Below are positions 45,394-54,308 of a stretch of DNA of 64,000 nt, in pieces. The stretch is taken from the NCBI RefSeq assembly GCF_003369795.1, contig NZ_CP026730.1, positions 1,550,001-1,614,000 on the forward strand. The letters are read 5' to 3'. A program made the position numbers and the translations under genes. The notes beneath the pieces were generated by a model. It worked only from the letters and a program-made list of their open reading frames with translations. It was not told the DNA's origin and did no database searches. Source of the stretch: Streptomyces sp. CB09001. GTDB taxonomy: Bacteria; Actinomycetota; Actinomycetes; Streptomycetales; Streptomycetaceae. Every line of letters starts with the position of its first letter. Position 1 is the first letter of the stretch.

Positions 45394-46627
45394 GGTCCGC
45401 TGCCTTCCCCCGCGCGGTGGTACCCGCGTTCTGCTTCGGTGCCTTCAGTTCGACCTCCGTGCCCTGTCCGGGCACCGAGATCAGCTCGGCCGTGCCGCCG
45501 AGGTCGCGCAGCCGGCCGCGGATCGACAGGGCCACGCCGAGCCGTCCCTCGCCCTCGGCCTCGGCGAGCCGCCCCGGCGGGATGCCCGGCCCCTCGTCGC
45601 GGACGGTGACGATCACCTCGTCCGGTTCGTCCTCGACCAGGATCCAGGCGCGCGCCCGCTCGCCGACGTGCTCGCGGACATTGTCCAGCGCGGCGCCCAC
45701 GGCGGCGGCCAGCTCCCGCGCGGCGCCCGGGGGCAGAAGGACCGGGGCGCCCGGCTCGGCGAGGTTCACCAGGGAGCCGGCGTACGGGGCGAGCAGCGCG
45801 CGCAGGTCGACGGGAGTGTCCGGGTCGGCCCCCTCCCGTTCCTCGACCACCCGTACGACCGCGCCGTCGGCGGCGTCCTCGGACACGCGGGAGACGGGCA
45901 CCAGGCCGCCGGAGACCAGGGTGCGCAGGGCCACCTCCTGCTCACCGGCCAGCCGGCCCAGTTCGGCCGCCTCGCCGCCGATGACGGCACCCCGGCGCTG
46001 CACCATCGCCAGTACCTGGAGGACGCCGTCGTGGATGTCCCGGGCCAGCCGTTCGCGTTCCCTGGTCGCCGCCTCGATCTCCAGGGCGCGCGCGAGGGTG
46101 CGCTCGGAGGCGCGGGCGACCTCGACGACGTAGCCGATCGCGATGGAGGCGACCCAGACGAGGACGACGTTGTGCACGGTGTCGCGGGCCGGCGTGCCGC
46201 GTTCGACCAGGTTGGCGACGGCGACGAGGGTGGAGGCCACGGCGGCCCAGCGCCAGCCGCCCTTGACGGCGAAGGCCAGCACGGACCCGGCGGTCCATAT
46301 CGACGGCAGGGTCGGGCCGCCGTCCGCGACGCGGTCGTGGGCGTCGGCGAAGGGTGTGAGCAGGATGCCGGCCAGCGCGACGGTGAGGTCGGCGGTCAGG
46401 AACCGCTTGGTGCAGCTCGCCGCGTTGGCGAGCCTGGGCAGGGTGGCCAGGGTCCAGACGAAGAGGAACGCGTAGTAGGCGACGGCGAGCCAGGGGCGGG
46501 CGAAGCCGGAGTAGGCGGTGGCGAAGAAGCCGATCGCGTACAGCATGGTGAGCACGCGGTAGCCGGCGAGCGCGCGCCACAGCGGCTGCTCGACCGACAT
46601 CCTCATGACTCTCTCGCGCCTGGCCAT
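45386..46627 (-). CDS. macS: MacS-like sensor histidine kinase
   Basis: The 413-residue protein has five to six membrane helices in the first 175 residues (the DUF5931-like sensor region of the MacS family), then a HisKA_3-type dimerisation motif with phospho-acceptor His199 in RERLARDIHDGVLQVLAMVQRR, and an ATPase domain with VRDEGPGIPPGRLAEAEGEGRLGVALSIRGR. The signal is unknown. It is the first gene of the pair and overlaps macR by 8 bp, so both are made together. Confidence 0.9.
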   Translation of the reverse strand: MARRERVMRMSVEQPLWRALAGYRVLTMLYAIGFFATAYSGFARPWLAVAYYAFLFVWTLATLPRLANAASCTKRFLTADLTVALAGILLTPFADAHDRVADGGPTLPSIWTAGSVLAFAVKGGWRWAAVASTLVAVANLVERGTPARDTVHNVVLVWVASIAIGYVVEVARASERTLARALEIEAATRERERLARDIHDGVLQVLAMVQRRGAVIGGEAAELGRLAGEQEVALRTLVSGGLVPVSRVSEDAADGAVVRVVEEREGADPDTPVDLRALLAPYAGSLVNLAEPGAPVLLPPGAARELAAAVGAALDNVREHVGERARAWILVEDEPDEVIVTVRDEGPGIPPGRLAEAEGEGRLGVALSIRGRLRDLGGTAELISVPGQGTEVELKAPKQNAGTTARGKAADHG

Positions 46628-46663
46628 GTCCCCCCTCCCCGGGCCGCCGTGCCGGTGCCCGGA

Positions 46664-47434
46664 CTACGTGCCGGCCCGGTCCTTCCCGGCCCTGGCCGCC
46701 TTGGCACCCTTGGCCGCCTTGTCGCCCTTGGCCGCTTTCTCCGCCTTCGCCGCCTCCGCGAGCTGCCGCTTCATGGCGGTCGCGTACACGTCGACGTACT
46801 CCTGGCCGGAGAGCTTCATGATCTCGTACATGACCTCGTCGGTCACCGCGCGGAGCACGAAACGGTCGTGCTCCATGCCCTGGTAGCGGGAGAAGTCCAG
46901 CGGCTTGCCGATGCGGATGCCGGGCCGCATCAGCTTCGGCATCACCTGGCCGGGCGGCTGGATCTTCTCGGTGTCGATCATGGCGACCGGGACGACGGGC
47001 GCGCCGGCGGCGAGGGCCACCCGCGCGAGGCCGCCCGGCTTGCCGCGGTAGAGGCGGCCGTCCGGGGAGCGGGTGCCCTCGGGATAGATCCCGAACAGCT
47101 CGCCGCGCTCCAGGACCTCTGTGCCGCTCTTGATGGCGGCCTCCCCCGCGCCGCGCGCGCCGGAGCGGTCCACCGGGAGCTGGCCCACGCCCTTGAAGAA
47201 GGCGGCGGTCAGCCGGCCCTTGACCCCGGGGGTGTTGAAGTACTCGGCCTTGGCGATGAAGGTCACCTTGCGGTCGAGGACGGCCGGCAGGAAGAACGAG
47301 TCGGAGAACGACAGGTGGTTGCTCGCCAGAATGGCCGGACCGTCGGCCGGGATGTGCTCCAGGCCCTCCACCCAGGGCCGGAAGGCGAGCTTCAGCGACC
47401 CCCCGACGGTGACCTTCATCGCGCCGTACAACAA
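46664..47434 (-). CDS. 1-acyl-sn-glycerol-3-phosphate acyltransferase (PlsC family)
   Basis: The 256-residue protein carries the acyltransferase motifs ASNHLSFSDSFFLP (HX4D), FIAKAEYF, GIYPEGTRSPDGRLYRGKPGG and VPVAMIDTEKIQPPG. It acylates lysophosphatidic acid or a related lipid at the inner membrane face. TTG 47434 is chosen because GGGAGG lies 7 nt upstream. The last 35 residues are an Ala/Lys-rich repeat tail (AEKAAKGDKAAKGAKAARAG), not part of the enzyme fold. Confidence 0.92.
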   Translation of the reverse strand: MLYGAMKVTVGGSLKLAFRPWVEGLEHIPADGPAILASNHLSFSDSFFLPAVLDRKVTFIAKAEYFNTPGVKGRLTAAFFKGVGQLPVDRSGARGAGEAAIKSGTEVLERGELFGIYPEGTRSPDGRLYRGKPGGLARVALAAGAPVVPVAMIDTEKIQPPGQVMPKLMRPGIRIGKPLDFSRYQGMEHDRFVLRAVTDEVMYEIMKLSGQEYVDVYATAMKRQLAEAAKAEKAAKGDKAAKGAKAARAGKDRAGT

Positions 47435-47569
47435 CCCAGTGCCTCCCGTATGTGTGGGTCAGACCTTATCCCGGGACACCGTCAATGGCCCCGACGGCCC
47501 TGGTCGGTGTCCGTGCGGTCGCGTACGGTGAAAGACCCGCGAGTACCCCTGACGACAGGAGACCGAGAC

Positions 47570-48373
47570 GTGTCGGTCCTGCCCGGAGCCGAGCCGTTCC
47601 GCCACGAGGGCGGTGAGGTCGGCGTCCTCCTCTGTCACGGTTTCACCGGTTCCCCGCAGTCGCTGCGGCCCTGGGCGCGGTACCTTGCCGCGCGCGGCCT
47701 GACCGTGGCGCTGCCGCTGCTGCCCGGGCACGGCACGCGCTGGCAGGACATGCAGGTCACCGGGTGGCAGGACTGGTACGCGGAGGTGGACCGCGAGCTG
47801 CGCGCCCTGCGTGAGCGCTGCGAGCGCGTCTTCGTGGCCGGTCTGTCCATGGGCGGCGCGCTGGCGCTGCGGCTGGCCGCCAAGCACGGGGACGCGGTGT
47901 CGGGCGTCGTCGTCGTCAACCCGGCGAACAGGATGCACGGCGTCGCCCAGCACGCCCTTCCGGTCCTGCGCCACCTGGTGCCCGCGACGAAGGGCATCGC
48001 CAGCGACATCGCCAAGCCGCACAGCGCGGAGCTGGGGTACGACCGGGTGCCGCTGCACTCGGCCCACTCGCTGCGCGCCTTCTTCCGTCTCGCCGACGGC
48101 GACCTGCCGCAGGTGACGCAGCCGCTGCTGTTGCTGCGCAGCCCGCGGGACCATGTGGTGCCGCCGGCCGACTCGGCGCGGATCCTGGGCCGGGTGTCGT
48201 CTACGGACGTGACGGAGGTCCTGCTGGAACAGAGCTACCACGTGGCGACGTTGGACCACGATGCGGACCGGATCTTCGCGGAGAGCGTCGCGTTCATCGG
48301 CCGGCTCGCGCCCGGTTCCGTCGGGGAACCGGAGCCCGGTCTCGGCAAGGAAGGGACGACCGCAGGTGGCTGA
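47570..48373 (+). CDS. Alpha/beta hydrolase, carboxylesterase/monoacylglycerol lipase type
   Basis: The 267-residue protein has an oxyanion motif in VLLCHGFTGSPQSLRPWARYLA, the nucleophile elbow GLSMGGALAL, an acid in LLLRSPRDHVVPP, and the catalytic His in EQSYHVATLDHD. This matches Est30-like esterases of Bacillus and Geobacillus. The GTG at 47570 has AGGAG 8 nt upstream. It diverges from the acyltransferase gene and overlaps the following acidic membrane-protein gene by 8 bp. Confidence 0.9.
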   Translation: MSVLPGAEPFRHEGGEVGVLLCHGFTGSPQSLRPWARYLAARGLTVALPLLPGHGTRWQDMQVTGWQDWYAEVDRELRALRERCERVFVAGLSMGGALALRLAAKHGDAVSGVVVVNPANRMHGVAQHALPVLRHLVPATKGIASDIAKPHSAELGYDRVPLHSAHSLRAFFRLADGDLPQVTQPLLLLRSPRDHVVPPADSARILGRVSSTDVTEVLLEQSYHVATLDHDADRIFAESVAFIGRLAPGSVGEPEPGLGKEGTTAGG

Positions 48374-48986
48374 GCACGACTCCGACCGCGAGGACCGCGA
48401 AGAGCGCGAGGAGCGGGACCTGGAGCATCGCGAGGGACGGGAGCGCGCGGCCGACGGCGGGCCGGGGGCGCAGGACGCGCCTTTCGACGAGGACGCCGCC
48501 TGGGCCTCGATCGTCGCCGGGTACGGGGAGGAGCCCCCGGACCCGCCGGGCGCGAAGCCGTTCAAGTCGGTCGAGGACCTGGCGCTGCTCGAGCCCGAGG
48601 TGAACGACGAGAAGCACTCGGCGGACCGGCCCTCCTCGGACCGGCCGCTGGGGAGTTCCGTCGCGTTCGCGCCCGGCATCGGTCCCCGCGACCACACGCC
48701 CGCCGAGCCGTCCGACGACGACTTCGACGCGGACGACGAGGGCCACTTCGTGCCGCCCGAGCCGCCGCCGCTGCCCGAGACCGACCCCACCTCGAAGTTC
48801 GCCTGGCTGGGCGTGGTCGGCGGCCCGGTGCTGCTCCTGCTGGCGGTGGTGCTCGGCTGGGACATGACCTGGTGGCTGACGACCCTGAGCCTCGGCGGTT
48901 TCCTGGGCGGCTTCGCCACCCTGGTCGTGCGGATGCGGACCGGTGACGAGGACGACGACGATCCGGGGCGGGGCGCGGTGGTGTAG
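48366..48986 (+). CDS. Acidic protein with C-terminal membrane hairpin, unknown function
   Basis: I do not recognise this 206-residue protein beyond it being conserved in streptomycetes. Residues 1-140 are strongly acidic, Asp/Glu/Pro-rich and likely disordered, with one more ordered segment (DAAWASIVAGYGEEPPDPP). Two membrane helices follow (FAWLGVVGGPVLLLLAVVLGW and WWLTTLSLGGFLGGFATLVV), then a short acidic tail. GTG 48366 lies within the end of the hydrolase gene, so the two are co-translated. The acidic domain probably faces the cytoplasm. Confidence 0.8.
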   Translation: MAEHDSDREDREEREERDLEHREGRERAADGGPGAQDAPFDEDAAWASIVAGYGEEPPDPPGAKPFKSVEDLALLEPEVNDEKHSADRPSSDRPLGSSVAFAPGIGPRDHTPAEPSDDDFDADDEGHFVPPEPPPLPETDPTSKFAWLGVVGGPVLLLLAVVLGWDMTWWLTTLSLGGFLGGFATLVVRMRTGDEDDDDPGRGAVV

Positions 48987-49014
48987 TCGACCGGGCGGCC
49001 GGCCGGGCCCGGGG

Positions 49015-49776
49015 TCAGGCGGTCGCGGGCACGCGGAGGGCGGTCAGGACCGGGAGGTGGTCCGTGGCCGCCCTCAGGTCGTCCTCGGCCACCCCGGCCA
49101 GTCCCGACGGCACCCCGCAGCCCAGTACCTCGACGCCCTCGGTGACGAAGACCGCGTCGATACGGCGGTCCGGAGCGGTGGCGGGGAAGGTGTACTCGCC
49201 GCCCCAGGGCGCGGCGGTCCAGCAGTCGCGCAGCCCGTCGCCGAGCCGCCGGAAGGTGCGGCCGCCGGGGCGCTCGTTCAGGTCGCCGCCCGCCACGGCG
49301 TGCTTCACGCCGAGGGCGGCCAGGTGGTCGAGGAGCAGCCCGGCCTGTTCGTGGCGCTCGGCCGCGTCCAGGGACAGGTGGGTGCTGAGTACGCCGATAC
49401 GGGCGCCGCCGAACCGGACCACGGCGGTGGCGAGGCCCCGGCGGTGCCGGCCGGGGGTGAGCGGGAGCAGCACGTCCTCGGTGCGCTCCACGGTGGCCCG
49501 CAGGGAGCAGAGCAGCGCGGGGCCGGCGGCGGTGCCGCCGCCGGAGAGCAGGACCAGGTCGGCGGCGGCGGCGAGCCGGGTGATCTTCTTGCGCCAGCGG
49601 AAGAGGCGGGGGGCCTCCTGGAGGAGGACCAGGTCGGGCGCGCAGGCCTTGACGACGCGGGCGAGGGCGTCGGTGTCGTCGCGCAGCGAGCGGATGTTGT
49701 AGCTCAGGACGCGGATGACCGCGGAACCGTCGGGTTCGGTGCGGGAGTTGGGGAGCGCCGGGAGGGATGTTGCCAT
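49015..49776 (-). CDS. Endonuclease/exonuclease/phosphatase-family hydrolase
   Basis: The 253-residue protein has the full EEP (DNase I-like) set: VLSYNIRSLR, LVLLQEAPR, VLSTHLSLDAAERHEQA, AVAGGDLNERP, RRIDAVFVTEGV and ATDHLPVLTALRVP. Members cleave phosphodiesters or phospholipid headgroups with Mg2+; nothing here fixes the substrate. No signal peptide or ribosome site is visible; TAAATT lies 6 nt before the ATG, so a leaderless start is possible. Confidence 0.9.
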   Translation of the reverse strand: MATSLPALPNSRTEPDGSAVIRVLSYNIRSLRDDTDALARVVKACAPDLVLLQEAPRLFRWRKKITRLAAAADLVLLSGGGTAAGPALLCSLRATVERTEDVLLPLTPGRHRRGLATAVVRFGGARIGVLSTHLSLDAAERHEQAGLLLDHLAALGVKHAVAGGDLNERPGGRTFRRLGDGLRDCWTAAPWGGEYTFPATAPDRRIDAVFVTEGVEVLGCGVPSGLAGVAEDDLRAATDHLPVLTALRVPATA

Positions 49777-49869
49777 GCCGTCAATTTACGGGAACGCATG
49801 ATCAGGCGCTGCAAGGGTCGGGGCGCGGGGTTCGTGGGCGACTGCCGGTTCGTCGTGGCTGGTCGCGCC

Positions 49870-49904
49870 CGCGGGGCGGAGCCCCGAATGGACTCCGCCC
49901 CGCG
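49870..49904. terminator. Perfect 12-bp hairpin downstream of glkA
   Basis: CGCGGGGCGGAG (49870-49881) and its exact complement (49893-49904) enclose an 11-nt loop, about 40 bp beyond the glkA stop on the minus strand. The sequence resembles the CGGAGCCCC-type hairpins frequent after streptomycete genes. Confidence 0.75.
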
Positions 49905-49945
49905 CCCCTCGGGTGAGCGCAGCTCCCGACGTCGGGAAGTGATCG

Positions 49946-50899
49946 TCACATGATCGGGTCGGGTTCTCTCGCCAGGTCGGCGGCGCCTACCAGGCCGGCC
50001 TTGTTGCCGAGCTGGGCGGCGATCACGTCGGCGACCGGGCGCCAGTTGCCGCCGACCAGCCAGCGCTTGTAGGACTTGCGGATCGGGTCGAGGACCAGGT
50101 CGCCCTCGTCCGAGAGGCCGCCGCCGACGATGAAGGCGGACGGGTCGAACAGCGAGGCCAGGTCGGCGAGGCCGGCGCCGGCCCAGCGGGCCAGCTCCCG
50201 GTAGGAGTCGACGGCGACCGGGCAGCCCTGGCGGGCGGCGACCGAGATGTGCTTGCCCTCGATGCCGTCGGGGGTGCCGTCCCCGAGCGCGAGCAGCACC
50301 TCGGCGCGCTCGGGGGTGGCGTTGGCGCGCTGCTTGGCGTACCTCACCAGCGCCCGGCCCGACGCGTACTGCTCCCAGCAGCCCTGCGAGCCGCAGCCGC
50401 ACAGCAGCCCGTCGGGCACCATGCGGATGTGGCCGAACTCGGCGGCCACGCCGAAGTGACCGCGGCGCAGCTTGTTGCCGATGATGATGCCGCCGCCGAG
50501 GCCGGTGCCGAGGGTGATGCAGATGACGTTGCGGTGGCCCTTGCCGCCGCCGAACTTGTACTCGCCCCAGGCCGCGGCGTTGGCGTCGTTCTCCACCACG
50601 ACCGGGAGGCCGACGCGGGCCTCGACCTTCTCCTTGAGCGGCTCCTGGCGCCAGTCGATGTTCGGCGCGAAGTAGACCGTGGAACGCTGGCGGTTGACGT
50701 ATCCGGCGGCACCGATGCCGACGCCGACGATCTCGTGCCCCACGCGTGCGCCCTCCACCGCGGAGGCGATGGCGTCCACGATGGCCTCGGGTGTGGTGGG
50801 GGTCGGCACCTTGTGGGTCGAGAGGATGTTGCCTTCCTCGTCGACCACGCCGGCCGCGATCTTCGTGCCGCCGATGTCGACGCCGATGGTGAGTCCCAT
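49946..50899 (-). CDS. glkA: ROK-family glucokinase GlkA
   Basis: GlkA phosphorylates glucose and is central to carbon catabolite repression in streptomycetes. The 317-residue protein has the phosphate loop IGVDIGGTKIAAGVV, VENDANAAAWGEYKFG, the ROK signature around AAEFGHIRMVPDG, and the zinc motif CGCGSQGCWEQYASG. The ATG at 50899 (GAGGGA upstream) gives the length I recall for S. coelicolor GlkA. Confidence 0.97.
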   Translation of the reverse strand: MGLTIGVDIGGTKIAAGVVDEEGNILSTHKVPTPTTPEAIVDAIASAVEGARVGHEIVGVGIGAAGYVNRQRSTVYFAPNIDWRQEPLKEKVEARVGLPVVVENDANAAAWGEYKFGGGKGHRNVICITLGTGLGGGIIIGNKLRRGHFGVAAEFGHIRMVPDGLLCGCGSQGCWEQYASGRALVRYAKQRANATPERAEVLLALGDGTPDGIEGKHISVAARQGCPVAVDSYRELARWAGAGLADLASLFDPSAFIVGGGLSDEGDLVLDPIRKSYKRWLVGGNWRPVADVIAAQLGNKAGLVGAADLAREPDPIM

Positions 50900-50953
50900 G
50901 AATCCCTCAGTTCGGTCGAGCCCCGCTAAGGGCAACCGTACCCGAGGCGGGGC

Positions 50954-51529
50954 TCAGTCCAGGTCGATGCGCTGCCCCGGGCCGGTGCCCCCGTCGCCCT
51001 CGTCGCGGCCGTCGGTGTCGCGTTCGTCCAGGTCACGGGGGTCGCTCGGGTCCTTGGGCGCGGGGTCCCCGGTGGTCCAGCGGCGTTCCTGGTTCTGGAC
51101 GGCGGAGCGGTAGGCGGCGAGCAGTTCACCGCCGGCGGCGGCGAGGTGGTCGAACAGGTCCGGGTTGCGCTCGATGACCGGTTCGACGGCGGCCTTGGCC
51201 TGCTGGACGACCTGCCGGACCACCTGCTGGGCGGCTGGTCCGGCGACCTGGCCGAGCAGCGGGGACTGGAGACCGGACAGCTTGTCCGCGACGGTGTCGA
51301 CGAGCCGGCGCAGCTCCTCGGCGGCAGAGCCGGGCGGCGGCCCGTACGCGGCCCGGCGGCGGGCCTTCTCGGCCTCCAGGTCCTCGGCACACGCGGTCGC
51401 CCAGGCGTCGGCGTCGCTTGCCCGCGGCTCCTGTGCCGCCCCGCGCGTCTCGTCGGTCGCTCGCGTCTCGTCGACCGCGTCGGCCTCGTCGGGGCGGGGG
51501 GCCTCGGACGGCGGGAGCTCTTCGCTCAT
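50954..51529 (-). CDS. DUF5304-like conserved actinobacterial protein
   Basis: The 191-residue protein has acidic, disordered ends (MSEELPPSEAPRPDEADAVD and RDLDERDTDGRDEGDGG) around a helical core: DADAWATACAEDLEAEKARRR, ELRRLVDTVADKLSGLQSP, GPAAQQVVRQVVQQAKAAVEPVIERNP and FDHLAAAGGELLAAYRSAVQ. I believe this matches DUF5304, but no function is known. It starts at ATG 51529 and lies between glkA and the ArsA-like gene on the same strand, probably in one unit. Confidence 0.75.
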   Translation of the reverse strand: MSEELPPSEAPRPDEADAVDETRATDETRGAAQEPRASDADAWATACAEDLEAEKARRRAAYGPPPGSAAEELRRLVDTVADKLSGLQSPLLGQVAGPAAQQVVRQVVQQAKAAVEPVIERNPDLFDHLAAAGGELLAAYRSAVQNQERRWTTGDPAPKDPSDPRDLDERDTDGRDEGDGGTGPGQRIDLD

Positions 51530-51601
51530 GACGGACTCCTGACTACGGTTCGTCCTTACGACGTTACCCGAACGGGCCCGTGCTCCGGGGGTCCCGTCGG
51601 G

Positions 51602-52774
51602 TCATCGCCCCCGCGGCCACAGGTCCGGGTCGGGCGCGAACCGGACGGCGAGCGTGCCGTCGCGCAGGGCGGCCCCGTCGACGGTGCAGCGGCGCAGCGC
51701 CGACGGCAGCGGGACGGTGCGGCGGAACGGCCCGGCGGCGACGGCCAGTTCGTCGCCGCGGCGGACCAGGTCGAGCTCCTCGCGTACGGCGCCGGGCAGC
51801 GGGATGTGCCAGACCAGCACGCCGTCCTCGGCCAGCCGGTCGGTGACGGGCCACTCGACCGGGGCGGCGTCCGGGTTGACGCCCGGCACGTCGAGGGCCG
51901 CGAGGTCGTCCGTGCCGCGCGGGTCGTGGCCGAGATGGGCGACGGCGCGGACGTCGTACGCCCCCCGCCACTCCTCCAGGGTCTTGCGCTGCTGGGCGAG
52001 GGGGCCGCTGAGCCAGCTGTCCGCCGGGGCGTCCTCGGGCAGCACCCGGTTGGCGACCAGCAGCTCGGTGCGCAGGCCGCGCAGCGCCAGGCCGAGGGTG
52101 GTGGCGCGGACGGCGTCGGCTCCGGCCGGTCCGGGCTCGGCGACCAGCCGGACGGCGGTGTCCGGGTCGGCCAGGACGGCCTCGGCGGCGGCGAGCTCCA
52201 GGTCCCAGCGGGCGGTGGCCTCGTACAGCGCCTCGGTCGGCATGGGGACGCCGGCGAGCCGGCCGAGGACCGGGCGCAGGGCGCGGGCGGCCTGCCGCTC
52301 GGGCGGGAGCAGGCGGCGCAGGCCGCGGCGCAGTTCCTCGGGTGCGGCGAGCAGGGCGAGGGCGCGCGGGGCGGGCGGGAGGTCGACGACGAGGAGGTCG
52401 TGCGCCTCGGCGAGGGCCGCCTCGCGCAGGGCGCGCAGCAGGGCGAGGTCGTCGGCTCCGGGCAGGGGGGTGAGTTCCTCGGGGTCGAGGTGGGAGGCGC
52501 CGAGGAGGTCGAGCGCGGAGGCGGCACGGTCCTGGAGGGCGGCGAGGGCGTCCCGGAAGCCCTGGGCGGCGTCGGGGCGCCAGGCGGTGAGGCCGGGTTC
52601 GACGGGGGTCGGCGCCGGGCCGGTGCGCACGCCGAGCGCGGCGCCGAGGGTGTCGTCGCGGTCGGTGCCGAGGAGGAGGGTGCGGGTGCCCTGCCGGGCG
52701 GCGGTGAGCGCGGTGGCGGCGGCGACAGTGGTACGGCCGGTGCCGCCGGGGCCCGTGATCAGGAGGGTGCGCAT
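51602..52774 (-). CDS. ArsA/Get3-like ATPase with degenerate P-loop
   Basis: The 390-residue protein has the ArsA layout: an N-terminal nucleotide-binding domain, HDLLVVDLPPAPRALALL, and long helical regions with a late ELLVANRVLP strand. The P-loop, however, reads TGPGGTGRTT (residues 7-16): Pro9 replaces the deviant-Walker Lys and Arg14 replaces the canonical Lys of GKT. ATP binding may therefore be altered or lost. ArsA/Get3 proteins use ATP to move anions or membrane-protein clients. It lies upstream of the DUF5304-like gene. Confidence 0.82.
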   Translation of the reverse strand: MRTLLITGPGGTGRTTVAAATALTAARQGTRTLLLGTDRDDTLGAALGVRTGPAPTPVEPGLTAWRPDAAQGFRDALAALQDRAASALDLLGASHLDPEELTPLPGADDLALLRALREAALAEAHDLLVVDLPPAPRALALLAAPEELRRGLRRLLPPERQAARALRPVLGRLAGVPMPTEALYEATARWDLELAAAEAVLADPDTAVRLVAEPGPAGADAVRATTLGLALRGLRTELLVANRVLPEDAPADSWLSGPLAQQRKTLEEWRGAYDVRAVAHLGHDPRGTDDLAALDVPGVNPDAAPVEWPVTDRLAEDGVLVWHIPLPGAVREELDLVRRGDELAVAAGPFRRTVPLPSALRRCTVDGAALRDGTLAVRFAPDPDLWPRGR

Positions 52775-52938
52775 GGGGGTGAACGGTACCTGGGGGCTCC
52801 GCCGGTTGGGCTCTGGACCGGCGCTGGGGTGAGCGTGGGTTCGCGGGCCAGCGCCGGCCGGGTGCCGCTGCGCCCACCCGTGCCGCCCTGCGGCACGATT
52901 GCCCGCAGCTACGGCGGCGTCGGCTGCCTGCGGCTGTG

Positions 52939-53373
52939 CTACTTCGACTCGACTCGCTTTTTCAGGCCTGCCAGGGCTCGGTCGATGATGACCTTCTCCG
53001 CCTTGCGCTTGATCATGCCGAGCATCGGGATCTTGACGTCCACCGTGAGCCGGTAGGTGACCTCCGTGCCGGTGCCCGCCGGGCGGAGCAGGTAGGTGCC
53101 GTCGAGGGAGCGCAGCATCTGGGACTTCACCAGCGTCCAGGACACCTCGTGCTCGCCGGTCCAGGTGTACCCCAGCGTCTGGTCGTCCTTGATCGCCCCG
53201 GCGTCCATGACGAGCCGGACCTGCTCGGCACGCCCCTGCTCGTCGGTCGCGAGGACCTGTGCCTCCTTCACCTCGCCGGTCCAGTCCGGATAGCGGGCGA
53301 AGTCGGCGATCACCGCCATGACGTCGGCCGGTGCCGCCTCGATGGTGATGCTCGAGCTGGTGTGTTCCGCCAT
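52939..53373 (-). CDS. SRPBCC (START-like) lipid-binding domain protein
   Basis: The 144-residue protein has the polyketide-cyclase/START fold: SSSITIEAAPADVMAVIADFARYPDWTGEVKEAQV, then VSWTLVKSQMLRSLDGTYLLRP and an amphipathic C-terminal helix (IPMLGMIKRKAEKVIIDRALAGLKKRVE). Mycobacterial relatives are short cyclase-like lipid-binding proteins. ATG 53373 has GGAGGAG 8 nt upstream. Its place near the acyl-CoA synthetase suggests a lipid ligand, which is inference. Confidence 0.88.
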   Translation of the reverse strand: MAEHTSSSITIEAAPADVMAVIADFARYPDWTGEVKEAQVLATDEQGRAEQVRLVMDAGAIKDDQTLGYTWTGEHEVSWTLVKSQMLRSLDGTYLLRPAGTGTEVTYRLTVDVKIPMLGMIKRKAEKVIIDRALAGLKKRVESK

Positions 53374-53510
53374 CGCCGTGGCTCCTCCGGATGCGGGCCG
53401 CTACTGAGGTCGTCGTGCGCCCGTCGCGCGCACGTGTGTGCCGCGTGAAGGCTATCGCGCACGGGGAGGGCTCATGCCACCACCCACCTGCGCGGCCGGA
53501 CCGCACCCGG

Positions 53511-54308
53511 TCACCACTCCAGCGCCCACGGCCGCCCCGTCGACGCGAAGTGACCGACGTTCACGCATTCGGTCGCCCCGACGCGCATCCGCCGGGCCAG
53601 CGGCTGGTGCACGTGCCCGAACAGGGAGTAGCGGGGGCGGGTGCGGCGGATCGCGTCCAGCAGCGCGAGGCTGCCCCGCTCGAAGCGCCGGGCCACCGTG
53701 TCGTAGACCAGTTCCGGCACCTGGGGCGGGATGTGGGTGCACAGCACGTCCACCTCGCCGACGGCCTCGATCTTCGCGGCGTACTCCTCGTCGCTGATCT
53801 CGTACGGCGTGTTCATCGGGGTCCGCAGGCCGCCGCCGACGAAGCCGAAGACGCGGCCGCCGATCTCCACCCGCTGCCCGTCGAGCACCGTGGTGCCGGG
53901 CCCGGCGTACTCGGGCCACAGCGGGGGCACGTCGACGTTGCCGTAGGTGGCGTACGTCGGGGTGGGGAAGGCGGCGAACAGCTCCGCGTACTGCTTGCGC
54001 ACCGCCCGCTCGATCAGCTCGCGCGGCTCCCCGCCGGCCTCCGCCCACAGCCGCCTGCCGAAGTCCCGGGCCTCGTCGAAGCGGCGGGCGGTGCGCAGCG
54101 CGACGATGCGGTCGGCGTTCGCGACGCCGAACAGGTCGGGGAAGATGCCGCGCGAGTGGTCGGCGTAGTCGAGGAAGAGGACCAGGTCCCCGAGGCAGAT
54201 CAGGGCGTCGGCGCCGTCGCCGGCCCTGGCCAGGTCGCGGACGTTGCCGTGGACGTCGCTGACCACGTGGACGCGCGTGCTCGTGTTACGGGGCGGTGTG
54301 GGTGCCAT
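53511..54308 (-). CDS. Metallophosphoesterase (calcineurin-like)
   Basis: The 265-residue protein has the dinuclear metal-site motifs HVVSDVHGNVRDL (DxH), ICLGDLVLFLD (GD), ATYGNVDVPP (GN[HD] with Asp instead of His or Glu), CTHIPPQ and LFGHVHQPLARR (GHxH). It probably hydrolyses a phosphodiester or phosphomonoester such as a cyclic nucleotide. ATG 54308 is used; an in-frame TTG at 54317 is possible. No ribosome site is seen for either. Confidence 0.9.
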   Translation of the reverse strand: MAPTPPRNTSTRVHVVSDVHGNVRDLARAGDGADALICLGDLVLFLDYADHSRGIFPDLFGVANADRIVALRTARRFDEARDFGRRLWAEAGGEPRELIERAVRKQYAELFAAFPTPTYATYGNVDVPPLWPEYAGPGTTVLDGQRVEIGGRVFGFVGGGLRTPMNTPYEISDEEYAAKIEAVGEVDVLCTHIPPQVPELVYDTVARRFERGSLALLDAIRRTRPRYSLFGHVHQPLARRMRVGATECVNVGHFASTGRPWALEW

